Assembly (NCBI GenBank): GCA_030268105.1
Contig: BSDZ01000078.1
Location: forward strand, 186,001 to 250,000
DNA from: Volvox africanus
Taxonomy: Eukaryota > Chlorophyta > Chlorophyceae > Chlamydomonadales > Volvocaceae
Reading direction: 5' to 3'
DNA: 64,000 nucleotides
Below the pieces are notes generated by a model, which was not told where the DNA came from, made no database searches, and was given only the letters and a program-made list of their open reading frames with translations. This document shows positions 36,800 through 50,100 of this stretch, one piece after another. The first letter of the stretch is position 1. Each line of letters opens with the position of its first letter. A program made the position numbers and the translations under genes.

Positions 36800-39700
36800 C
36801 CGTAGTCTAAAGTGCAGGTTTTTTGTACCCAGCCGTAAGAAAGTCCGCCGAGTGGGTGTCGTATGCCACAAACGGCTGACGAAGCCTAAACAACAAGCAA
36901 AAATGTTTTGTACAGTAGAAATGAGAGAGTAATAAGCGACATGTGTTCACACAAAGTTAACGGCAGCAGCGAAATGAAATCCCCAAAAAAGAGCCGCTTC
37001 CATATAGACACGCTCGACATAACACCCGCTGTAACCCATGCTTGTTCGTAGCTTGCATTGAAGTAGACAACTTCGCCTCGGTTGCTGGAGACCTAATACA
37101 GCATGTCGTAAAATGTCGTATCTTGACGGATACCTGACTTGGGAAACGGAGCAGAAGACACTACCGAAACTTTAAAACCCTTTATATTATTGATGGCGAC
37201 GCTTTGCAGTGCACACCTCTTAAAACTCTCATTTTTTGCAATCCTATTGTTTTAGAAGCATTTTGCACTCCCATGGGATGAACCCGGACACAGACACTTA
37301 ATGGGACGTCCATGATCATTTTTGAATTTTATTTTATTTGCAATGTTCGAGTGGAGCTTTAGGTCGATTTCTTTACAATAGCGACACGGATAGCGAGAAC
37401 AAATACGATAATATTAACAGAAAAAGGAAAGAAAAGTCTCACCAAAGCATGAATGCACCACGTTAACGGGCATATATTTTTACTTTTATTGCTATAGGAA
37501 AATCTTCCTCCATGTGTTTTTCCTACCTACCTCCTAGCTTGTGTGTCGCCCACTGATACAGCAGGCTCCGTCGCACGTCCTTTCCTTCCTAGAAGAAACG
37601 GCCTTTTGTCGTCCGTATAGAACAGTCCTTGCTACCATACTTGTGATATTGCAGGTGCAGACTGTCGCACGCAAAGCCCGTCTTCTGGGGGGAAGGGTAA
37701 CGTGTGCAAGAATGTGGAAGCTCGAACTAAGAACTTAGCCTTATCATAACTTCCCGTACGGGATCTAGGGTTGTTTTGTTGAACTTCACACATTCTTTGC
37801 CCATAAGAAGTAAGCGCTCCATACCCGCACTACCGGAGTGCCGCCGTGGCACAGCCTATTTAAAAGCCTAGGGTCCCTCCGCCGCTCAGTAACGACCCAG
37901 CAAATGATAAACGCATGCACATGTCGTAATCTCCGGGGCCATTCGGTTGTATATCCCCCAAGGCCCCATCCCTTACCACCTTACTCCCTCACATGAAAGA
38001 CCCGAGACACACCCCGACTTGTCTTGACGGTGGTCCCTTCCATCTAAAGCAGCGCGCAGTAACTAATTGACGGACCCGGGGCTGGCTAGGCTACGGGCCG
38101 CCCCCACACGCCTCTAGGACTGCCGGCTCTTCCGAGGACTCGTCGTACATCCTGCGTGAGTGCCCTCCACGACGCCCTTTCAATAAACTCCCCCCCCCCA
38201 CACACACATACACATACATATGGCGAGAGCAACGTAAAAAAGCAGCACGGATATTTCCATTCTCCCTCTAAGGGGGGACACGCTCACGGCTATCTTTTTG
38301 AGTTGTTTGCATACGGTTTCTTTGGCCCCCTGCTGCCCCTTTGCCTGACACGAACGCACTTTCCTAATTATCCCAAAACCCGAACCTTTCAAATGAATCA
38401 GCTGAACTGTCTGAAAAGAGCCGGCTGCAAATTGACATCAGGTAAAGGTATGCGTAGATCGATAAGGATGGGTCTCGACTGGGAATGCGAGATCGAAAGG
38501 GGTATCGCGGGGACCTTCTGAATTCCTCCCTCCCTCCCGCCCTAACTGGCCCTCTTTACGACGATTTCGTGGCTGGACCCAGCTGGAAATTGATGGGTCA
38601 GTGAGAGAGCTTCGTCAGGAAACGGACGTAGAAGGGAGGTTGTCCATGAGTATTGCCGTTTGCCCATCGCACCGTACGTCCGCCGAACTGCACTCGCTCA
38701 ATCAACCCGATCTACATCCGCTGCTTTGTATGTTGCACTGGTTGGCTTTGTGACAGTAGAGAGATTCGGGTTAAGAAAGTGACAACGTCCAGCCAGCATC
38801 GTCGTTTAATACCAACGATGCCTCCAGCTACGTGGTGCGATCCGTACGTATGCATGCTTCGGCTGAATGCCTTGCGCGCGCTTACAACGTTAAAAAACAT
38901 TTTCAAGTTGATAGCTTATCTGCACAACAAGGAAACTTGATCTTGGCGCGTTTAGGTGGTATCCGGTGACTACTCGCCCTTTTTCGATGCTGATCGTACC
39001 GAATGATTGCTGGCTTCGCAGGCGCGAGCCTTGGTTGAAAGTCCTGCTAATCATGCTTGCATACCTTACCTGCAAGAAGCCTTATGTGCCTCTACGGAGA
39101 AACATTATGATGGCCAGGGATAGCTTGTCACGGCCGTCACGGCCTGATTGTACTTCCCGTGCTACTCACAGAACAATTAGTGCCGTACTTAAACTGGTAC
39201 GTTACTCAAAAAATACAAGTGATTCGGTAATGTGATTGTCACATATGTCCGCTGTATCATAGCCCACATAGGGCTGCATCGCTTCCATTTCTATTTATGT
39301 TCTGGTGTCTTTAATTTACCGATAGCCGCCTCAAAGTCGTGATTCGTGAGCTAGGAGACGAGGGTCGTTCTGGAACTCAGGATAGACTGTCCACGTGACG
39401 ATTCCAAGAACGAGCTTCTTCTTATGATAAGCCGCTTAGCTTCTCGGAGCTAATGGATCAGATGCTTCATCGACGTTCGCCACTTAAAAGGCTTCGTTCA
39501 TGGCTTGATTTAACATGGGCACACAGGCCGCCTTATCATGACTTTGAAAATAAAAAGTATTATATTACCAAGAAATGGCCTACAAGAAAAAGACTTTCCT
39601 TTTCGCTGCCATCACCACACCAATCTGCCGACCGTCCATACTTGATTGGCGTAGGTACCTCTATATATATTTAAAATGCATTCTCATAGCTCAGCTAACC

Positions 39701-41752
39701 TTAAAAGGAAAATCCAGATGGCACTCTACATGGACGACCCCAAGCTGTACACGAACCCAGTTGCTTGTGACACTACTGGAAACTCTGATGTTGTCAGCTT
39801 TACATAAGCGCCGCCAGCATATTAGCTCAAACCGAGCCATGCCTGCTTGAGTGGACGCAGCTAATGGAATGCTGCTGGGCGGTTCGCCCGCGGTGGTTTT
39901 ATTCAAAGTGGTTTCGATGACCGTACGGTAGAGTGCGCGCCATGAGTGCTCCTCGTCTTTTAGAAGTCATTAAACCGTCCTCTATAGCAAAGTTCGAAGA
40001 CACTTGGACCTGGTTGGAATCACCGCTCCCAAAGATTGGAAGTTTTACACGAAGTTACAACGCGCCGGTTACAATACCGTTGATAGTCGAAACTCCCTCC
40101 AGCGCGGTCTCCTGAAACGATCACAACTGATGATGTGCAACAGCGCTACATGGTAGCCTACAGACAAAGAGTGGTACAAAGCCGCAGGTAACAGCCGAGT
40201 CCTTTAATTGGCGACAGTTGTTGTTGGTGGTTGCGTCTTGAGTCTGTTCGCCCATTTCCTGACCCATCCCCTCTTCTTGATTTCTGCCCTCAGCTTCGCG
40301 TGTGCCGGCCGCCGCTGGGAGGGGCACCCGGGTCTACCTAACGTAAGGCCTTTCAGGCGATCTAGAAACCGGCACGTTCCTCTCCCTCCATTGCACAGTT
40401 GATCGTACGGCTTCGGTTAGCTGTCTCTGGTTACTGTCCAGGAGGCCTAATAAGGCGCAGGTCCAGTCAGAAAGCCGTACATACGTGTGGCTATGCCTTG
40501 GGGGCTGATGAACACCTAACCGGTTGGCCGGTACCACTGGGTCACTGCCCAACTGTTTCTGGCAGAAGCATAAATAACAGGGAAATCGAGCTGCTCATTA
40601 GTTGCATCCAATGACATGAACAACTCAAAAATTTTATCTAAAACTTCAGTTTCCCTTGCATCTGTGCGATGTCACTTGAATAGGGAGTGTGAGTTTGTTG
40701 TAAATTCAAAGATGGCATCGTGACCCTTATCAGATAAGGCCTCGCGCAAAGGTCGCATTAGTGGACGGAGAAGGGGGTGGGAGGAAGGAGGAGGAGTAAA
40801 GGCACCATGTATGGCTTGACATGGAGGAAGTAGCGGGGCAAGAGGACTATTAAGCGAACCTCGTTGCATAGCAGGGAAGGGGGGGAGGCGGGTTGGACCC
40901 TTTGTCACTGGTATCGGTGCACAGAGCAGTCACGGCAGACGTTGCAACCGGGTCTTTTCTCCGTCCCGAGCTGGTCTGGGGAGCGCGCAAGGATGCGGAG
41001 AGGCGGCGGAGGAAAGCGGGCAGAACGGGACTCAGGGACTCAGGGACTAAGAACTATGCGCTGTGCGCGTCTTGTCTATCATACCATGCTGCATATCAGA
41101 AGACAAGTGTGCATGTTTGTCTGTATGTCTGTATATCTGTCTGTCGTTTTTCATCATATTTTGCTTTCTCGTGCCTTCCCTCCCATCCTGACAACCTTCC
41201 CGTCAACTTCCTGAAGACATGAGGACATGAGGGACATGAGGGAGGAAAACCCGGTGTGCGTCGATACATAGACAATGAAGCGGGGGCTTTTCCGAACGAA
41301 CGAACGAACACGTAGGTACACAAACCTCTAACGAACAACCTCCAACCGCTAACCGTCAAACGCAGAATTGCGTCGTACTATCCAAGATGTCAACTCCTCC
41401 GCCCCTGAGGGCCGGGTGCTCATGTTGGTGCTTATTCACGTAACCGTACTCACGCGTGCACCGCCGCTACTGCCGATGCCTATGTGATCCCCCCATCACT
41501 TATACTGTATAGATTCCTCTTGCTACATCTTGCCCTCAAACGACTAGCCGGAAATAGGAACTACTGCCACAAAACAGACAGATAGGATCTACTCGCACAA
41601 CTTCCTTAGCTATCCTTAATGGTAAAGAAACACTATGTCGCTATCGACGCCAAATTCAATGCCACTCCCAAAGCCGATGCTACTGCCAAATCTAAGGATG
41701 CGTACCATGAAAGGTGTTGCTACTGCCAACGCAAATGCTACTGCCAATATCG
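36800..41752. other. Spacer, mixed AT-rich and microsatellite sequence
   Basis: About 5 kb with no gene I can support. The right-most part should hold the 3' UTR of the gene ending at 41753 and the left-most part the 5' region, possibly a first exon, of the gene at 36799-32505. Small open frames near 39.4-40.1 kb are interrupted by stops in every frame and match no element known to me. Confidence 0.4.
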
Positions 41753-44700
41753 CTATTGCTGCTGCTCTAGCCAGGCGTCCACTGCCGACCTTGACGCATC
41801 CCCCTCAAGGCCGCGCTCGGGGCGATGCCCATGCCGTGACCGGCTCATCGTACGAATGTTCTTACTGCCGCCTCCGCCACCACCGGCGGCCCGGCTGCTG
41901 CCCGCCTCAGCAACAGCCTGCTGCCGCTGTTGCTCCAGCCATGCCGTACTCACACCGCTGCTGCTGCCGCCGCCAGCGATGATGGCGGTGGCGTCTAGGT
42001 AGGCACTAAGTGCTCGATGCTGACAGCGCTGCGGCTCCTGCTGCCGGTATTGTTGCTGAAAACCATGAGTAGACGACTCCAGCTGTCCCGCCACCACTGG
42101 TTCCGGATCGTCCGTACGCTGTAACATCTGGGATCCATGCCAGTACGACGGTGCCGACTGTCGCACGGATTCTATTCTCTGGGACAAGCCTGCCGCCCGA
42201 ATAAAAATCAAGATGAGGAATTATACGTTGAGAACTTGGGTGCCGTACATCGTACGGCAAAAAGGACAGCTGTAAGGCTGTAAGCAGGTAAAAGACTAAG
42301 AGCAATCGTAAGATCCGTCGTAAAGATAGGTAAATTCATCAAACCACTTCTACAATAATTTAGTCATTCTGCGCTTTTCAGATGAGAAGTTGCCCCTCAT
42401 GCGTGAACCAATCCATCGTAATACCTCACCTTCTTGTTGTACGACATTCTGATGCGCCGGCCAGGTCTCAGGATACGAGCCTGCCCGCGACCGCAAACTG
42501 AATGGCCGCGAAGCGTTTTGCTGCTCAAGCTGTGCTTTCTGGCTGTACAGAGGCAGCGGTTGCGGCGGTTGAAGTAATGACGGTTGATACTGTTGTTGTT
42601 TGTGCTGTGAATGTTCCACGCCGCCCCCAGCTTCTCGTCGAGCATAAGATGGAGGCCGCCAGGCTGGCGGCAGCGGCGGTGGCGGTGCTGGTGGTGGCGG
42701 GGGCGGCAGCCGGCCATTGAGCCCGCCAGGTACGACACCAGGCCCGTCGCGCGGGGAGGTCCTTAAGTGTCCTCCTCGCTCTTGCTGCTGCCTATACTGC
42801 TTCTCCAGCTGGTGGTGCAGCTGTGGCCGCTGCTGCTCTTGCTGCTTCAGCTGCGCCGCCTCGGTTTGCAGTTGGTACGGCAGATGACCGCGATATGGAC
42901 GAGCTTGCGGTGGTGGCGGATACGAACACTGCGGGGAGGGATTTCGAGGTGCAGAGGAAGCCGCCGCTAGATGGCTGGAAGTTGGACGAGCACGAATTGG
43001 GGGTGGCATCGGCGTTCCCATCCGTAACTCCCTCAATGACCCATGGGTCGCATGAGTCGCGGCGCCGCCGCGCTCAGCCACGCCGCGTGGCGGCAGCCCT
43101 TTGGCGGGCTGCGGCTCGCCGTACGCATCCAGCGTCTCCACCATCACCTCGCGTTCATCTGCGGCGTCGTACCCACGGTAACTGTACGGCGACGACGAAA
43201 GGTACATCAAACCGCGAGTGCCGTACGCTGCGTTGGAAGGGCTTTGGATGTCGAGTGAGGTACGTGCCAGTGTAATACACGATGCGAGGAAAGCCGACTG
43301 AAGCTCCGAATCCTCCTCCTCCTCCTCCAACCCCTCCATCTCCTCTTCCTCCACCTCCTCGCGCTCCTCATTAATCTCATTCCCTTCTCCAGTCTCATTT
43401 CCCTCTTCCCCTCTCCCTTCCTTTGAGCACTCCTCGTCATATACTCCGCCACCGCCGCCAGCCTTCATGTCGTACTTTGTGTCCGCTGACGCCGCCGCTG
43501 CCGCCGGCGTCCCCTCCGTCCATCTGCCGCCGCTAAGGCCTGACGGCCCCACCCGCCCATGCACGGCGTCTCCAGCCATGAAGCTGTCGTACATGTTGTT
43601 GTTGTAAAGGGTCACGCCGTGCTCCGAAGCTGTACGGCAACGGATTTTGAAAGCGAGCTTTTGTTCATTTGGAGAGTCCTTAGGTTACGGCATCATTATC
43701 CGGTGATGCAACCGAAGGTACGACACAAGGTAATCAAAGTTTTCATCAACGCCAACGTAAAACGGAAGGTGGGTAAGAGCCACAAGCCCCCGCCTCTCGT
43801 ACCCTGGTGCGCTGATAAATGTTGTTCCAGGTAGTCATACATCTGCTCGTACATTTCATCATCGTGCTCCGTGTCCATTCCTCTGGGTCGAGACTTGCCA
43901 TAAAGTCTTCGTCGCGCGCGCATATCTTCAACCCCTGCTTCCACCGTCGTACGGTCCTCGTGACCTTCGGCAGTGGCAGCATTAGCCTCCTGGATTGTCG
44001 CCCCGTAGTGGCTTCTATCATAGCTGCCGTACACGCCGCACTGCTGCTTGTCCGTAGCACTGCAGCCGAAGCCATACGTCCCATCCTTATCACGCGCCCT
44101 CATATCATGTCTGTCGTACGATCGCTGCCGTACGATCGCTGGCTTACATGTACCTGGCGGTGCTAATAGGTGCTGACGTGTCTGCTCCTGCGGCGGCGGT
44201 GTTCGCTCCGAAACCAGTGCTGCACGGAAGGGGTCACTAGCTCTGCCGCCACCGCCACTGCTTCCAACGTGCTCAAGAATAGGTTGCAGGCGGCGTCGGC
44301 TCCGACCAGTCCCGGCGGCAGCGCGGGCTGGGGACAGCAGCCGCGCAGAGGCAGCACCAGCAGCAGTGGCGCTGCCGCCGCCGCCGCCCATCCGTGGCCT
44401 TCCGCTACGAGGTTTCGGAGCGAGCTGCTCTTGCGGCTTCGTCGACGGCAGTGGCCCAGTCGTCCGCTTCTGGTCCCTCAGATCACTGCCGGGCGACAGC
44501 GTAGGCGATGGGGACGGCGACGGCGGCTGATGGCCAGGGCCACCGCCAATGGCAGCGGCGGCGGCGGACTTGTGCCGTTGCGCTGCTGTGGAATCGGCTG
44601 GTGGCGGCGACGGTGATCGCTCCGGAATCGGACCCGTGGGACGCGGTGGCGGCCAGGTGTTCTGATCTCGATCCGAAACCAGGTACGGCTGCTGTCTGTC

Positions 44701-45873
44701 GTCAGATGGGCTGTGCTGCCGCTGTTGCGCCTTCTGGAACGCCCTAATGCGGGCAAGGGTGTCTGAGAAGAGGATCGCCTGTAGCGGCCCCGCCTGTTTC
44801 CGAGAGACACGAACACCTGCGCGGGGAGGAGGGGACGGTAATGGGGGATGGGGGAAGAGGAGGGGGCGGTAAGGTAGATGCCCGGGGAGATGGGGGAAGA
44901 GGAGGGGGCGGTAAGGGGGGATACCCGGGGAGATGGGGGAAGAGGAGGGGGCGGTAAGGGGGGGTGCCCGGGGAGATGGGGGAAGAGGAGGGGGCGGTAA
45001 GGGGGATGGCCGGGGAGATGGGGGAAGAGGAGGGGGCGGTAAGGGGGATGCCCGGGGAGAGGGAGGCGGGATGAAGGAGATGGGGTGGGGGGGCGAAAAC
45101 CCGAAATCTGCAGCTGAAGGACCCGGAGCTGCAGCTGTTATGTACCTGAAACCTGAAAGGGGGGAGGGGAAGGGAGGGGTTGAGTGAGGGAAGAGAAGCA
45201 GGGAGGGGAGGGGAGGGGCAACGTGGCCTGATGGTGATAGCGGCAGCAATATTCCCAACAAAAAAACCCATTAAGGAAGAAAACCAACCTGGGCGAAATC
45301 CAAGAAATGGAAACTAATAACTGAACGGGAAGTACGGGAAGTATACAGGAACCAGAGAGGGGGGCAGAGGGGAGAGAGCCGGGGAATGTCTTGAGGGGCA
45401 ATCCTGTAGCTCAGCTGACCTGACATTATGGCCCGTGCCTTGCCCCACTCCCTTGCCGCGAATTGCAACAGATCCTCTCGCTGCTGAAGAGCGGCCAGGC
45501 TTAGCCGTAACGCTTCCTGCTCGTCCAGAAGCCGCTCGTCCAACGGGGTGGGCTCCAGGGGGAATCCGCCATCTGCGACGGCGGAACCGCAGCCACTTGG
45601 CGCGGACGCGCTCCGGGCGGTGCTTGTTGCACCGGTTGGGGTGGTGGTTGCGGTGATTTGGCGGCACGATGTCCCCAGCAGGGATAGAATGAGGCCGAGC
45701 CTGGGCGAGCAATAAGATCTGGAAGTTTCACAATTGGCGTTCAACCGGTTTCGTCGACAACCAACAAGGCGGCGCGGCGCGAAGCAGTACAATTTTCCTC
45801 CGGTAATGCACGTCGCATCCTTGTTTCGGTAAATCCCTGATCTCTTTGCTACCTGTCTGGTCTTTCGTAGCAT
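41753..45873 (-). CDS. Large low-complexity protein with an acidic stretch and Tyr-rich segment, four exons
   Basis: Exons deduced: 45873-45420, 44816-43803, 43629-42430 and 42189-41753. Every junction is phase 1 and the sum is 3105 nt (1034 aa plus TAG). The ATG at 45873 is directly preceded by an in-frame TAG, but TATAG before it could also be an acceptor, so an upstream exon is possible. Exon 1 ends in an ordered helix, LLDEQEALRLSLAALQQRED then LLQFAAREWGKARAIM. Exon 2 continues RKQAGPLQAILFSDTLARIR, then Pro/Ser/Gly tracts and MYEQMYDYLEQHL. Exon 3 has a long Glu run and a Pro/Gln-rich part. Exon 4 begins LSQRIESVRQSAPSYW and ends DAWLEQQQ. The strong GAAG|GTGAGG donor at 42430 shows that the apparent stop near 42350 is intronic. 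No family recognised; a scaffold-like protein is possible. Confidence 0.7.
43038..43049. repeat. 12-bp perfect palindrome, copy 2
   Basis: GACCCATGGGTC in the third exon of the 45873-41753 gene, again read as THGSL on the minus strand. Together with copy 1 it shares the longer word TCAATGACCCATGGGTCG. Confidence 0.9.
44848..45062. repeat. G-rich minisatellite inside an intron
   Basis: Five tandem copies of a 42-44 bp unit containing GGGGAAGAGGAGGGGGCGGT, with small differences between copies, in the first intron (45419-44817) of the 45873-41753 gene. On the plus strand the unit has repeated G-runs. Confidence 0.9.
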
Positions 45874-46995
45874 CTATAAATGTTTTTGGGCTTTACGTAG
45901 ATACAACATTATGCACGTAACTAGCGGAGTCATCGCCCAAGTTAAAAGTAATAATTCGCGCCTCCAACAGCGAAATCGTTACACGGCCAATTTTTGCGAC
46001 ATCGCGCTTTCGTTTTCTTTTGACATCAAGACATTATTTTTGCTTGCAAATCATAATATAATGCATGAAGTTCACTTCCTGACATTTCAAGCTCTGTTTG
46101 CACACTTCCTTGTTCGGCCCTTCCCGGCAGCGTTTCGAGCTCCGGAAGAAGAAACATTTCCCGCCCAAAATTCGGGATCCCGCCCGTGGATAGCATGGCT
46201 CGCTGTCTTAAGACGTATAAATAATGCTTTTAGAAATAGGATGGCTTGTTGCTGCCAATGTAAGTACAAAACCTGGGCGACAGAATTCGGGAGGAAGGGA
46301 AGTCCAGAAGGTACCTGCGTGATTTGGTACTTCACCATATGCCCTGAAAAAGGATAGAGATATCGTACTTACTATATCTCTTCCTCCAAACATAAAGTTT
46401 TCTTATTCGATTTAATTCTTCGAGCTATCCTAAAAAAGTATACCGTATTGGACTTCAAAGCGTCTAGAAGAGTGATGCCCTACCATAATGAACGTGTCCC
46501 ATCACGGCAAAAACTACCAGTTCAAGTATACAAGTTGCATAAAAACTCGTATGTATGATTTTCACGGGCATTATGGGATTGCAACGGCGAAACGTTAGGC
46601 ACACCTTAGAAGACAAAACGCTAAGCTTGGTTTGCCTTGAGCACAATACGGAGAGGTTGTAGGGGCTGCTTCAGGAAACCTCGACCTTCAATCAGGGCAG
46701 TCTATCCAATCATCTACCTGCGACATTCGCAAACTATCATGGCGGCGGTATCTCGTTGCTTTAATTAGAAAATTCACATTTTGAAGGCCGTTTGTGACAA
46801 TCTGAAGCCGTAACTTAAATATTTTTTTGTAATATGGCAATTATCTATCTTTCATTGCCTACAAGCTGCTATACATCAGAGATCGGATAGCCCGTGGATG
46901 AAAATGCGCCGCCAACCACCGAGTAAATTGCTATATGTTCAAAGGTCCTTTGTCTTTCATACATATATTCGTTAAAAATATTATTTACTGAACTT
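45874..46995. other. AT-rich spacer, likely promoter of the 45873-41753 gene
   Basis: AT-rich, with no coding exon that I can support. A plus-strand open frame of about 148 codons (45911-46357) lacks domain or compositional support. Confidence 0.45.
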
Positions 46996-47000
46996 TTACA
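46996..47000 (-). terminator. TGTAA polyadenylation signal
   Basis: TGTAA on the minus strand, 105 nt after the stop at 47105. It supports that stop as the true end of the gene to its right. Confidence 0.65.
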
Positions 47001-47104
47001 TAATTGATTCATACACCCTCGTTAGCTTGAAGGGTTCTTTAGGAGGTCACCTTTAAACCCTCCCACAAACGAGAATTAGAAAGACAATCTTGTAATACCC
47101 GACA

Positions 47105-50100
47105 CTATTTTATTCGTAACAGCATTACCCCAATGTGAACTCGTACCCACCTCAAACTGGCATGCTCCCGGTCCACCGCAACCTCCGCCAGCTCGTCCTG
47201 AATCTGTTGGATGAACCGACCCAGCTCGTCCATTATAGCCTGTCGGCCTGCCGTACCTCCCCCGCCGCCACAGCCGCCATTTCCGCCGCCTGCAGTTGGC
47301 CCAAACTCGCCACTACTTTCCTCGCCCTCCGCTGGCACGCCACTGGCGGCATTGGCGGCAGGTAGCAGGGATGCGGCAGCACTAGTGGCATCAGTGGCAC
47401 CGCCGGCTGGACTGCTATCCTCACGGGCCGTGATGCGGCCATCATTTATGGCGATGGCGGCGATAGCGGCAGCGGCGCCGCTGGCGGCTGCACGACCCTG
47501 CACTGGCCCAGTACCGGCCTCCCGTACTGCAGCTTGCGGCGCAAACGTAGTTGCAGCGTCCACGTCCGTCGGTCGTACACTTGAAGTACACGTAACACCC
47601 TGCGCAGCATATGATGTTTTCAGATCGCCTGCCGCCGGCGCTGTTCCTGCTACTGCTGAAGCGACCCATGGGACTCCATCAATGGACGATATTGAGTTTG
47701 CGTCGCCATCGGCCGCCTTCGTTGAGACCGATGGGTCGCTTTGCATTAACTGCGCTGCCACCTTGACATTTGCTGATGGCGCGGCGCGGCGTTGTCCTGG
47801 AGGCCCCGATGGCGGCGATAACTCCTCCACTGGCTTTGCTTTTCGTCCCTCGCTGTTGGGGTCTGCTACAGGTACTGTCGGGTTACGTGAGTGCGTGTCA
47901 TGTACGACAGTTGAGTTCTCCGGAACCGTACGGCGGTACAACTCCGATTGCTGCCAGTCTGCCACTGGACCATCCAGAGGCTTCCAAGCCTCAGCTGCCG
48001 GCGCTGCCGCCACCGTGACTGCAGCGGTCAGTGTCGTACGAGCCGGATGTTGTGGCTCCGATCCACGGGTCGTCCAAACTGTTTGGCCGCAGATGCGGGT
48101 GTAGTACTCCCTCGTGACAGCTTCCACCCCTGGAGCGGGTTCTGTTGGAACGTGGTATTCTGACCGGAGTGTGAGATCGGTAGCGGTGTCACCGATGTCG
48201 CGATGTCGGCGGGCGGATGGTGAAGCCGGGGGCGGGGGCGACAACACCTGCGGCAGCGGCGGGCAGCGCTGCGAGGCGCTGAAGTGCCGGTTGGGACTTA
48301 GGGAGTTTAGCTGGGAGGATCGCGGCAGTGAGGTGGGTGACGGCAACCCAAAACTGGGAGAGGTGCCCGTGGACCCGCAATTTCCTGCCGTAGACATCCG
48401 CTGCAGTAACGGCCGCCAGAGGCATTTCCCAGATCCTTCTGCCGCCGGTGTCGCTGCAGTGAATACTGTTTCTGTGGGGGGTTGGAAAGCAAGGCCAGCG
48501 GCGTCGGCGACGGAGTTGACGGCGGCGTCGGCGGCACCGTCACCACTGGTGGCGGTATGACTCAAGCTGCCTCCCCGCGGATACAGCATCAGCGTACCCG
48601 TGTGCGCCTCGGCCCCTGACGTCAAGTCAGCAGGAGCCTGTACGGCAGGCAGAAACTGCTGCCGTACATCTACTGACTCCCTTGTTGGGTGATCTGCCAG
48701 GGGGCCGCCGCTCTGCTGGTCCAATTGACTGGTCAGCACGACTGCCGCCGCCTCCGTCACTGCTGCTGCCGCAGCGGCTGGCGGCGGCGGCGCTCCTGGT
48801 ACCTCCATTGCTTCTGCAGCACCGATCATCATCGAACAGCAAGGCGTATCCCCAGATTTGAACCCTGAGCTGTCTCCGTCGTAGCCGCCACCGGCGATGG
48901 CAGCAGTGGTGTCATCCCCCCGCCGTCGCCCGCCGTCGTCGCCGCCGCCACCATTAGGGTTAACAATCGTTCCCATCCAGCCAGCCGGATCTGGGCCGAT
49001 CCCTTCGTCCAGGGAGGGTGTCCCCGCTTCCGACCGGGAACTGATATCCCGAGCTGAAAGGTCCGCGAACGCAAACTCCGCCCGGCGGTCGGGTTTGCCC
49101 ACGTCAAGCCCCTGACGGACGTGTCCACCGCGGGGCTGCAGATGCGGCTGCGGAGGATGCACTGCTGCTGCCGAATCCAACGGACCGAATTCGTCGGCTA
49201 CGCTGCCTTCACCGCTTCCGCTGCCGTCGACGCCGGCGCCTTCATCAGCTTCCCACACAGGGCCCTCTTGTGAAGCCAACTCTGTCAATACGTCGTACCC
49301 ATGCCTCTGTTGTTGTTGTTGTTGTTGTTGCTGCTGCTGTCGCTGCCTCTTTAGATGGTGCACCTGATCGTCGTCTGAGAGGTTTTGAACTTGCAGGAAG
49401 GATCCTTCCCCAGCGCCGCCGCCGCCAGCAGCGCGGCCGCCGTTGTCACCCCGGCCGTCGCCACCGGCGCCGTCAGTCGTCGTTCTTCCTGGCGACCACG
49501 CTGCAGCGCTGGAGCTCCCTTGGCGGCTCCAAGCCGGAGTGCCAAACGGCGAAGTCTGGGAGCCGAAGGTGAGTGCATCGACCGGTAAGACAGAACCCAG
49601 AGACCCTCGGCACCTGCTGCTACCGGTGCTCCGAAGCCAACCGGAACCTCCTCTGCAGCCGCCGCCCCAGTCCCCGCCGCCACTGGGCCCCACACCACCA
49701 GTTGCCTGGGCGCCGCCACCGCCACCGCCACCGCTTCCCATGCTGCGACCCAGATCGCCAGAACCTTCGACGTCGCGGCTGAGGTTAGTGGAGCCGGAAC
49801 GCGCGACCCATGGGTCATATCGATGAATCACAGCCCTCTGCGGTGCGCCGGAGCCCAGTAATCGCCGGGGGTCGGGTGCGGATGCCACATTTGCAACAGG
49901 AGTAGTAGCTGACGCGGCGGCCGGTCCTTTGGCTGTAGTAGCCGATAACCAGACGTGGCTTCCCAATGGCTGGCACTCCCGGGAGGGCGATTTCGGCTCC
50001 GGAACCTCCCTTGACTTCGGATCCTGAACCTCCGATAACAGCTGCTGGCTGTTTTCGTGTCGCCGTGGATGCTGTTGGGGTTCAAGCTGCAGCTGGCCAT

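Noticed and set aside
39400..40120. Possible degenerate retroelement fragment
   Set aside because: Stops in every frame, with no reverse transcriptase, integrase or protease motif and no terminal repeats visible.
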